Both the position numbers and the translations under genes were made by a program. Under the pieces are notes generated by a model that was given only the letters and a program-made list of their open reading frames with translations, was not told the DNA's origin and made no database searches. Shown here one piece after another: positions 55,801-64,000 of a stretch of DNA of 64,000 nucleotides. Source of the DNA: Euleptes europaea (Eukaryota; Chordata; Lepidosauria; Squamata; Sphaerodactylidae); assembly GCF_029931775.1 (NCBI RefSeq), contig NC_079320.1, positions 60,033,521 through 60,097,520 of the forward strand, in the 5' to 3' direction. Positions within the stretch are counted from its first letter, which is position 1; the number at the start of each line of letters is the position of its first letter.

Positions 55801-58800
55801 AGGAAGCGTTCTTTGAGTTTAAGAATGAATAAGGCTTGGCTTCCTGTCCTGAAAACCTCCAGACTAACAAAGACTACAGTCCACAATAGCCATGCGGATT
55901 AGCTTTGGATTCCACATGTTAACAGGTCACTTCAGGATACAATGGTTCCACATTAACATACCACACCCTCACTAGCACATTATCTTGATACTTACAGGAC
56001 AATGATTAGCACATTACCTTTAATACTTTGCAGGACAATGACTCAGCTCAAACCCAACCCCCCTCTGACTATATATTACTCTTCCTACACACTTGACACT
56101 GAGAGACACTGTCCTTCAGTGTTACTCCTCTGAAGATGCCTGCCACAGCTGCGGGAGAAACGTCAGGAAAGAAAATACCAAGACCACGGTCACACAGCCC
56201 GGATAGCCTACAAGAACCGTTAAACTATATTGTCACAAAAGCAGTAGATTGAGAGGTTTGCAGTGCTTATCATGCTGGTGATGCAGGCCTTTGATACTTG
56301 CCTTCAGCACCACACTCACTATCACAGTATTCATAGTGCATAGGTATTTTCCTAGCTACCAAATACGGTGTGTTAAATTCTGAGGTGCTGCAACTTTCCC
56401 CACAGAAGGTTCAAGGAGAGGAGGGGAAATGCTGATGCCCCTAAGCAGGCGAATAATGGCTTCCTGCGTGTACCATAAATTTAACCCAGATTAGCTAAAA
56501 TCATCCTTAAACAGCCCTGAATGTGGAGTGCTTTGAATAGTTGCAATGCACTATGTAAGTGTTGAGTATTAATCTCGGTTTCCAAGAGACATTAGCTCTG
56601 CTACGGAGGAGGGATGCAGAAGGTCCCTTTAGTTGTGAAGTGGAATGAGTGACCAGGGAGCAGAGGTACTGTGCTCTAAGGGAACAACATGGGTTGTAAA
56701 GAGTTCAGGCATTAGAAACAATGAGCCAGAATTTTGGCTGCAGACCTCTGTTGATCCTGTGTTGAAGAGTGGCTTTTTGTAAATGTTTGAGACAATTGTG
56801 AATTGTATGTGGGTTCCGTCAAGTCACAGCTGACTTGCGGCAACCCTGTAGGGTTTTCAAAGGAATGTTCAGAGGTAGTTTGCCATTGCCTGCCTCCACA
56901 TGGGCTGAGAGAGTTCTGAGAGAACTGTGACTGGCCCAAAGTCACCCAGCAGGCTTCATATGGAGGAGTGGGGAATTTAACCTGGTTCCCCAGATTAGAG
57001 TCCACCTCTCTTAACCACTACCCCATGCTGGCTCTTTAACTGTGTATACATCTTAAGAACTGTAATGTAGTGAATAGAGTGTCAGACTAGGATCTGGGAG
57101 ACCCCAGTTCAAATTCCCACTGTGCGATGAAGCTTGCTGGGTGACCTTGGGCCAGTCGCTATCTCTCTGCCTAACGTAGCTCCTAGAGTTGTTATGAGGA
57201 CAACATGGAGAAGGGGAGAATAATATATACCACCCTGAGCCCCTTGGAGGAAGGGTGGGATTAAAAAATATTCTAGATTAATAACCAAGAGGTTTCATGG
57301 TCTGAAGGCATGCTACAGCTAAGGATGGTGGATGGTTCTGTAAAATAAAACTTTTAGAAAATGTGTGATGTGTTATGGAAAAAATGTTTCAACTTGATGC
57401 ACATTACTACCAGTACCACATCTGACTAGGTGGCTGCTCAGTCATAGCCACTGGCAAGCTTCCTTGTTGACCTTTGGAAATCTCTTTTGGAATCAGACTT
57501 CTTGTACTGAAGTATTGCCACACTTCCTTGTTTTTAGAAAGGGGAGAGAATGTAATATCCTAAAGGTGAAAACGGGCAGCCTTTTCCAGGTCCTAGTTGC
57601 TCGTAACTGATAATCTTCTTTCTTTCCTTCTTCCTACCTGAATGCTGACGTTTCATCCTTGTTGATCCCTTTGTTTTTAGTATTTGACTACACCTATAGA
57701 GATTACATTTTGTCCTGGTATGGACACCTCAGCCGAGATGAGGGCCGGCTGTACCACCTGCTCTCCGAAGACTTCTGGGAGGTTGCCAAGCAGCTGCGAC
57801 AGAGGCTTAGTAACATTGATGTAGTTAAAGTTGTCTGCCATGATGTAGTGAAAGCTTTGCTCACCCACTTCTGTGACCTTAAAGTGGCCAACTCCAGGTA
57901 ACAGCATACCTTCCCCCTGCTCTGATTCCATGTTTAGTTTATAGCGGTACCCCCCTCCCCCGTTGTGCCTGTGTCTGAGCTGTATTGACCAGCACCCTGG
58001 ATTTGCCTGTAGTATATGGAAGACAGTATGAAAAGAACACCTCTATGCTAAATTAGTACAATAATAAAAAAAAATCAGCACAAGACCCAAGACGGATTGG
58101 GGTGGATCCTTTGATTCGTTTTGGACTTTAAAGTGTCCTAGCAAGTTCTGCATTATAGGACCGTTGTCATTTTCTTTGTTGTATATGTAAAATACTATTA
58201 GAAATAGGAGATTTCATTATATTTTGGCTTCCTATTCTGATTTTTTTGGTGAGTATACGGAAGGCAGAGCAGCTCCGGAGAGGAGTACAGGCCTGACTTT
58301 GCAGTAGCCAGGCCCACAGGTCATTGAAGTCAGTGGGGCTTGGAAGGGAGCCACTCTGTTCAAGCATGCACACACTCCTGTTTTGTACCTTTTAGGTGCA
58401 CCATTTAATAATAATACATTTTGTTAGTCATAGTCTTTTTGCTCTTTGATTCAAGGCTGTCTTGATTAAAAATGGGGAAAGTTCATATGAGGTTGTTAGA
58501 AAAATACCCTGTCTTGTTGGAAGTTACAAACGAAACCATTTTTGTTAGTGTGTTTTTAAGCTTGGATGGCATGCTTCTCTTGCAAAGGTATTGAAAGCCT
58601 TTGATGTGTGTCTGTTTGTAAAAATATTTGTTTTTTTGCTAAAAATATTTTAGTAGCTGAAGTTCTTGAAAGGATTTTTTAAAAGCTCTTTGTTCTTTAG
58701 CATTTTGTGTTGTTTAACAGGAGTTGGTTGTGGTGATGCTTGTTGACATCTAGGTGGTTGCTGGGGACTCAGCTCCATTGTAGAAAAGGAGCCTGGCTCC

Positions 58801-61800
58801 TGTCTCACCTCATGCACTGCCCTACACTCCTGAAGCATTAAATTGATAGGCGGCTATTCTAGGGAAATGTCAGATCCTAGGTATCTATGGTTACCTTTGT
58901 AGGTCAAGGATTGGGGGGGGCAGTGGGAACCCCTGCTTACGTCCTGCAAAATCTGATTCTCTGTCCACAGCATAATTATAAAGCCCAGTGTGGTTTTCTC
59001 CCCCACTGGTTGGCAACCGTTCGTTGCCAATTAATACCTCAGTTGTTATATGAACTACTTTGATGTAGTGAATAATGTTTTAGATTTGGGCATGAGGCCT
59101 GTGTTCAAATATCTACTCAGGCATAAAGTTCGCTCGGTGAGTTTGAACCAGTTATTGCTAAACATAGCCTATTTTACTACTCTGAATTTTTTTTGAAAGA
59201 AGGATGAATTACCAATATAATGCAATACTAAGTTCATCTATTTTGACTGACGACACAGCCTATGTATTTTTGGACCCAGGCCCTTCACTATAAGTAGGCA
59301 AAATATTTAATTGTTCAGATCTATAAAACCCACAGTAGCAATATGTTTGGAATTAACTCCTACAAAAACTTCTGTCCTGGAGTGAACCCACCTCCATTTC
59401 TAGAGCTGTCCCCAGACTTCCTCAAGAGTCACAGGACACTCACTTGGGAACCCGTTGGTGTCAGAAACAGGGACAGGTCAGTGGCAACAAGGAGAAATGC
59501 TGCAATAGCTGCAAAACAGTATGGGTCCTTTAAAACCCCAACTCAACTTTACCCTCCAGCTGCCAAACCAGCCAAGATAACTGCTGCAACAGCAGCCACT
59601 TTTAAGGCACCCCTCAAGTCACTGCCAACAGCTGCTAGCAGTTTGGCCTGACCTGGGCAGTGGGAAGGGGAATAGGCTGTAACAGGCAAAGATTCCCCTA
59701 AGGTCTCATGAAACTTCTGGTCCTCCTGAGGCTTCAGGGGAATTGACCGAGTACGTGCGGCCTGCTGCACTAGCTTCTTAAGGGGCTCAGAAGTACGCCA
59801 GTGAGGAGGCAGCTGGATTCTCTCTCCAGGCTGTGCCAGAGAGATCCAGCAGAAAGGTGGAGGAACCAGATGCTGGAAACCCCCTCCCCAGTGCTGAGGT
59901 TCTGCAAGCCCAAGCAAGACAGAAAAGGGTGTGATAAATATGGGAGCTGCCAAGGTCAGAGGCATGGAGACCCATGAACCCCACAGCTTCTTATGTAGGC
60001 TCTAGTAAAGGCTGTTTTTTGTAACAAAGAAGTGCTTTTGTGTGTCACTGTTGAATCTGGATCTCAAGATCTAGCATGGGTGAAGATAATAGAGGAACAT
60101 CTCATAAGGAAATTAGGAACAGTGCCAGGTTACTTTCAAAGTTTCAGCGTTATGTGTGAACCTGTTACCAAATCGACACACACTTTGGACATGAGGCATT
60201 TTCATATGGGTAATATTTGTGTGCTGATTGGTAGCTAACATTTCCTCTCCTTGTTACCATGTAGACTTTTAATTTTGTAATAGGTAATGGCTTAAGCCCT
60301 GACCTGGATGGCCCAGGCTAGCCTGATCTCGTCAGATCTCAGAAGCTAAGCGGGGTTAGCCCTGGTTAGTATTTGGATGGGAGACCACCAAGGAAGTCCA
60401 GGGTTGCTGTGCAGAGGAAGGCACTGGCAAACCACCTCTGTTAGTCTCTGGCCATGAAAACCCCAAAAGGGGTCGCCATAAGTCGGCTGCGACTTGATGG
60501 CACTTTACACACACACACAAACACAATGGCTTAAAGGATGAGCCTTCTGGAATTGCAGCAGTTCTTATGACTGGGGCACACCAGTACTTGCTCGCGCTTT
60601 GAGAAAAATCTTCTGTATGTTGCTAGCTTGCTACGAATACTTTAAAGGTTTATGGTAAAATGGTTATGACCTCAATGGCTGAGATTGTATCTTGTATCCT
60701 GCTCTTTCCCTCCCTACGTCCGCTTTGACAATCTGATGCAGAGATATCAGTTCAAATACAAGCACCTCACGAGATGCATTTAAAGACTTTCTCGACCACA
60801 GATATGCTTAGAAAGTAGGGCAAGTACAAAAGAGCATTTTGCTCAGGTACATAAATAATAGTCCTTTCCAAGGAAACTTGGGAAAGTAATAATTTTGGCC
60901 TCCTATTTTTCTAATTGCAGCCTTTAAAAAATATTGTGATTCTTCATTTTGACAACACAGTGGTGATTCCAAGTGGCCATGCAATAAATTCTGGAAGACA
61001 TTTCCCTCCCCACATTTCTACCAAGCATTCTGCAGAAGTTTGCAACAAACTGCCCAGGAATACTCAAGGGACATGTGGCGTTACATCTTGTTTCTCACAT
61101 TGTCTCTCGTGCACCCATCCTCAAAAGCAAGGCTAAATTAAAACAGGAATGCCTATAAATCGATCCTGCTTAGGTCAGTATATGTAAGCACAATGTATAA
61201 AGTCAGTTCTCCTTGGCAAATCCACAAAGGGGCACAGCCCAGAGATGAAGCCCGGTGTCCCTGAATACTAGTGCTAGGAAGCACCATTGGGACAGACAGC
61301 AAGGCATCTCCAGGATTGGATAAAGTACACAGATAGTGGTGTAAAGTGCTGTCAAGGTGCAGTCGACCTATGACGACCATGTAGGATATGCATAGATATA
61401 AAATGGAAATACATCTAAAATGAAATTAATGCAGCATTGTTTGGCTGAATTGCAGATATCTGTTATGGTCTGAACATTATCCAGGGTGCCTTTGTTTCTC
61501 CTTTTGAACATGTCAAAGGTTTTTGAAGTATTCTTGAAGTCTGCTTTAATGTAAGCCCTGCAGAAAAGTTTTTAAATATCTGCCAAGAGAAGTCTGTCCA
61601 GTGTATGCTTGTAGGATTCAGATATGTGTTGAAAATTGGAAACCAGGTCTACCCTCATTAAAAAAAATATGGCTGTTTAAAATTGAAAGGGACTGGAGTA
61701 GACCTGGCCTGAGTGGCTATTTCCTATGGACCGTAGAGAGGCCAGGGCTACCCATGGGAAATAATTGGCCCATTATTTCCTTTGGGCAGTAGAGAGGCCC

Positions 61801-63790
61801 ATAGAAAATAATTGAGCCATCATTTTTATAGGTAGAACTGACTACATGGCCACTGATAGGGAATAATGGCTTCATTCTTTCCTATGGGTGGTAGACCTAG
61901 CTTTGGAAGCCAATTCCTTCCATGGAAAATAGTGGTCCTGTAAATTTTAAAGGGAGGGAGACACAGCCAAACTGCTGTTTGGTAGACCAGTTTCCTCTCT
62001 CTTCCCCTTAGCTCATGGCCCCTGAGACCCCAAGCACTCCTTAAATTTTGGGAGATAAATTTTCATTACTTACAACATTTGGAAGTATTTTATGTCATTT
62101 CAAACATCCCAGAGCCAATCTGAAACAATTGATTTCCGGTTTATTTTCAGCTTGGGTATACCTGAGTGCACACCACAACCTGGGTATGTAGTATTATCCT
62201 TGTCCCATTTGTTCAGTTGAGGGTCATTTATGCCCAAATAGTGTAGTGGTATTTTTCTTAATTTAAACAAAAACATTAAAAGTTGGTGTGTGTGTTGGAA
62301 CAACTGAACAAAACTGACCCTGTTGTTCTTGCAAAAAAAAGTGGTACAGTCTTGTAAAAAAAACAGTTATGATTCTTTGTGTTTGGAATGCCATCTAGCT
62401 TGATTGGCAGACGTTTAAGATCAAGTAACATCAACTGATCCATCTTGTTGTAGCCAGACAGCACACAGTGGGCTTTCTTCCTCTTTTCCATGCATTCTTG
62501 TTATATAGAATTGCGATTCTAATCGTTGAGTACAAGTGTGAAATAAACCTCAGGATTAATTTGCTTTATATGCCTTTGCAAAATACAAACAAGCCATACA
62601 AAAATAAAAGCACCAAGTATACTTGCTTACAAACATATAAAATTCTCAATTAGTAATGTTACGTAAACATTATATAACATAACTAAATCCTATGAATTAC
62701 TGATAATGTATGGGTCCTGATAACCCAGCATGGTCTACTCAGACTAGTAACTGCTTTTCCAAGGTCTTTCATCATGCTGCTGGAAATACATGGGGTGGAA
62801 TTTAGGACCTTTTGCACTGGGCAGTATTGCCTGTCTTTTGCCCCTCCTTCAAAGCCTAGGGCCTGTCAGATAAGATTTGAGCCCCTAGCCCCCAAAGAAT
62901 AGATTGAGGGCAGTAGTACATTGGGCCACAACAATGGATGAAATACATATTTTTGATGTTTCTCTAAGCTGAGCAGTTATTCTTTGACATATAATCCCTC
63001 CTGTTATTTTCCTTTCTTCTCCCGTATTTTTGTTGCTGGATTTCCTTAATCTGACTAATTTTGTGCTATGGGATGTTCAGAACATCGAAATGCTTTAGAG
63101 AGCATTAAACAATTTGTATATTTACCGCCATCTATCTTTTCTTTGTACATTTGCTATTGTTCTTGATTCTTTGCTGTTTCTTCATTCTGTCAGTTGAACC
63201 ATCTGTCTCTTATCCAACTACTTTGTGATCGCTTTTCAGTACTCAAAGAAAGACTGCTGTAGTATTTGCTTTTTAAAAATAAAATAAAGGATGTGTTTCT
63301 GGGAAAAACTTAGGCTAAGAATGGTGGGAGAATTTTTGTTCAGATTTTAGAACTTTCTGCCCCACATCAATGCTTATTGTGGCAGCAGTGATTTAAGTGT
63401 TTGTTTTTGCTTGCTTAATAATGAAGGCAGGTGATTACTCTAAGGAAATGTAGGATTGATTACAGTTGGTAAATATGCTTTGCTTATAATGCATCTTCAG
63501 TTATACTTTTTTACACGGTTTTATATATGTAGTTTCTTTTCTGTTATGGTCTGATTAATTAGAAATTTGTGGCAGCTAGAAGAGGTACTAAGACAAAGTT
63601 TTTGGTACTCATTGTAGACTGGAAGAGCAGCCACGACCATTTTTACTACACCCATGTTTGAAGGATACTAATGAGGAAGTACGATTCCTGAAAGCATGTT
63701 CTCAGATCCTGGTATATTGTCTTTTACCCTCAAAGGATGCCCAGTCCCTCAGCTTGCGCATAATCCTTGCAGAAATACTTGCATCAAAAG
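49228..63790 (+). CDS. SNX25: Sorting nexin 25, 5' part of the gene
   Basis: Four coding exons (49228-49722, 55154-55238, 57681-57897, 63618-63790) join in frame to 323 codons; the gene continues past the window. Exon 1 encodes an acidic, Ala-rich start, two hydrophobic segments (about residues 59-83 and 104-131) separated by a short acidic loop, and a Pro/Ala-rich linker. From MDKALKEVFDY onward it follows the PXA domain of SNX25: RDYILSWYGHLSRDEG, LRQRLSNIDVVKVVCHDVVK, EEQPRPFLLHPCL and LPSKDAQSLSLRIILAEIL. SNX25 belongs to the SNX13/14/19/25 group with PXA, RGS, PX and C-terminal domains, acting in membrane traffic and reported to influence TGF-beta receptor turnover. The two hydrophobic segments fit the group's membrane anchor. 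Splice sites are GT-AG and no break was seen. Confidence 0.94.
49808..50245. mobile_element. Repeat family B cluster with fold-back
   Basis: The first piece (49808-49880) and the next (49966-50070) are antisense (GTAGAAAAGGGCCAGAGTCC, GAAAAGGGCAAGAGTCCAGT). At about 50050-50072 the sequence turns and runs sense (AGTGAGCTGTGGCTCACGAA, ATATTTTTGTTAGTCTTTAA, GGTGCGACTGGACTCTTGCC). A 3' segment is then repeated head to tail before the end AGACTAACACGGCGACCC. A single family-B fragment lies at 12335. It sits at the start of SNX25 intron 1. Confidence 0.85.
50246..54020 (+). other. SNX25: SNX25 intron 1, 5' part
   Basis: No exon or major repeat was recognised in about 3.8 kb. Possible small MITE remnants lie near 52866-52950 and 53845-53925; both contain the phrase TGTAATTCTGCTTGGGAT or TGTGATTCTGCTTAGGAT. 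Confidence 0.45.
54020..54785 (+). mobile_element. L2-type LINE, ORF2 end and 3' region
   Basis: Conceptual matches to L2 ORF2 C-termini include GGACCGCCTCTCCTGGTACA, GTTCCCGGTCCCAGGAGCGT, CCAACCTGGTGGAATGCTCT and AAGACAGAGCTTTTCCACCA (LRDRLSWY, VPGPRSVR, TWWNAL and KTELFHQA types). The 3' tail has CGCCCTGAGCCTAGTTTCGG and ends AACAAATAAAT. Frame breaks show it is old. Confidence 0.85.
55020..55135 (+). mobile_element. L2-type LINE 3' tail
   Basis: TTATATTCTGTAAGCCGCTC, GGAGCCTGGCTTTAGCTGGG and AAAATAAAATAAAT form a second, shorter L2-type end, only about 20 bases before SNX25 exon 2. Confidence 0.75.
55154..55238 (+). CDS. SNX25: SNX25 coding exon 2
   Basis: It encodes NLLSGNAHEPAQSRRVIISH and NMDKALKE. 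The acceptor is TTTCTTTCAG and the donor GAAG|GTGAGT. It contains the internal MDKALKE, the start of the shorter annotated human form. Confidence 0.92.
55584..55735 (+). mobile_element. Diverged MIR-like SINE
   Basis: TGTGGTTTAGTGGTCAGAAT (box A), GGGTTCAAATTCCCCC (box B) and TCACAGGGTTGTTGTGAGTG in order. It is short and old. Confidence 0.7.
55770..56216 (+). mobile_element. Fold-back repeat family A, copy 5 (longest)
   Basis: The left arm (about 55770-55808, GTAGTCTTTGTTAGTCTGTA) is the inverse of 55839-55878, separated by a 30-base loop. The sense strand then runs through AACCCAACCCCCCTCTGACT and TCTGAAGATGCCTGCCACAG to CCTACAAGAACC. It extends furthest upstream of all five copies. Its upstream TTTGTTAGTCT phrase also occurs in family B. 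Confidence 0.8.
56217..56804 (+). other. SNX25: SNX25 intron 2, unannotated stretch
   Basis: Nothing recognised. Confidence 0.4.
56805..57040 (-). mobile_element. SINE with MIR-like head and 5S-SINE/Bov-B-type tail
   Basis: The right part (GGGGAATTTAACCTGGTTCC, TCTTAACCACTACCCCATGC) is the promoter head of the MIR-like family. The left part (GTTCCGTCAAGTCACAGCTG, GTAGGGTTTTCAAAGG, GTTTGCCATTGCCTGCCTCC) is the inverse of the 5S-SINE 3' half. It is either a true composite SINE or one SINE inserted next to another. Confidence 0.65.
57060..57280 (+). mobile_element. MIR-like SINE with L2-like tail
   Basis: TGTAGTGAATAGAGTGTCAG (box A region), CAGTTCAAATTCCCACTGTG (box B), GGTGACCTTGGGCCAGTCGC (core) and CCACCCTGAGCCCCTTGGAG (tail) in order. 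Confidence 0.8.
57681..57897 (+). CDS. SNX25: SNX25 coding exon 3 (PXA domain start)
   Basis: It encodes VFDYTYRDYILSWYGHLSRD through LTHFCDLKVANS(R), the N-terminal half of the PXA domain. The acceptor is TTGTTTTTAG and the donor TCCAG|GTAACA. The phase joins both neighbours. Confidence 0.96.
57898..60285 (+). other. SNX25: SNX25 intron 3, left part
   Basis: No exon was found. The block at about 59340-60075 has richer composition and a 102-codon open frame without family resemblance; it may be an unrecognised repeat. 57900-59330 shows nothing recognisable. Confidence 0.4.
60296..60524 (+). mobile_element. 5S rRNA-derived SINE, complete with target duplication
   Basis: The best copy in the window. 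It starts near CCTGACCTGGATGGCCCAGG, with the 5S-derived GATCTCAGAAGCTAAGCGGG and TATTTGGATGGGAGACCACC and the tail GGGTCGCCATAAGTCGGCTG, ending in a CA run. The 10-bp target duplication AATGGCTTAA lies at 60286-60295 and 60525-60534. Confidence 0.93.
60535..63617 (+). other. SNX25: SNX25 intron 3, right part
   Basis: Mostly unrecognised. It has a short CR1-like scrap near 61255-61320 (CTGAATACTAGTGCTAGGAA), a small Bov-B/SINE tail remnant near 61335-61385, a local duplication near 61690-61800 and a diverged tRNA-derived SINE at 62712-62830. Confidence 0.45.
62712..62830 (-). mobile_element. Diverged tRNA-derived SINE fragment
   Basis: CATGGTCTACTCAGACTAGT, TTTTCCAAGGTCTTTCATCA and TTAGGACCTTTTGCACTGGG follow the 12048-12262 family in order with many changes. 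Confidence 0.55.
63618..63790 (+). CDS. SNX25: SNX25 coding exon 4
   Basis: It encodes LEEQPRPFLLHPCLKDTNEE, VRFLKACSQILVYCLLPSKD and AQSLSLRIILAEILASK, continuing the PXA domain. The acceptor is CATTGTAG and the donor AAAG|GTAATT. Later exons lie beyond the window. Confidence 0.95.
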
Positions 63791-64000
63791 GTAATTATAG
63801 ATATGAGATGATTAACAATTTGCATTCATCCAGTGTTCATGATAACAAACCCAGCCTGGATATGTACAGTATGGCTAGCATTGGATTTTAAGACTAGGCT
63901 TGAAGTTGGGCAGAAAGGTGAAATATAGTTATACATTTTGTAAATATATAACTTATAAAGTAGAAATGTTGTAAATAAATGAACAAGTAAATCTATATAT

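Noticed and set aside
59343-59651. 102-codon frame in SNX25 intron 3
   Set aside because: No family resemblance and no consistent splice context; kept only as part of an unexplained block.

Overview
The window is nuclear DNA of a vertebrate, most likely a squamate reptile (a lizard). Genes are split into short exons separated by long introns with GT-AG junctions, and the interspersed repeats are typical of lizards: CR1, L2-like and Bov-B LINEs, 5S rRNA-derived and tRNA-derived SINEs, a DIRS element and many small hAT elements. The species cannot be named from sequence alone.

Three protein genes are present, in the order and orientation known from human 4q35.1. SLC25A4 (+ strand, complete, 4 coding exons, 1712-8432) encodes the mitochondrial ADP/ATP carrier. 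CFAP97 (- strand, 5 coding exons from 37005 down to 21451, non-coding first exon ending at 44476) encodes a cilium-associated protein. SNX25 (+ strand, first 4 coding exons from 49228, continuing past the right edge) encodes a PXA-type sorting nexin with a membrane-anchored N-terminus. Each gene starts in a CpG-rich block: about 1140-1850, 44270-44780 and 48880-49800. They share a neighbourhood but no evident pathway.

Layout: 1-1130 holds repeats upstream of SLC25A4. 1565-8765 is SLC25A4, whose introns carry a hAT element, a 5S SINE, a CR1 piece, a MIR-like SINE, a palindromic repeat and a TA-flanked element filled with GC-rich tandem repeats. 8766-19730 is intergenic and ends in a decayed DIRS element of about 5.4 kb. 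19740-44700 is CFAP97 with its 3' untranslated region and repeat-bearing introns. 44810-48850 is the gap between CFAP97 and SNX25 and is a pile-up of minisatellite, SINE, CR1, hAT, Bov-B and another LINE. 49228-64000 is SNX25.

No new gene system was found. The most interesting structure lies in the repeats. All five copies of one family have a fold-back (inverted) upstream end with a different turning point in each copy, and a second family near SNX25 exon 1 shows the same architecture. The DIRS element keeps its inverted terminal repeats and internal complementary region. A 5S-derived SINE shares its 3' tail with Bov-B, and both occur here.
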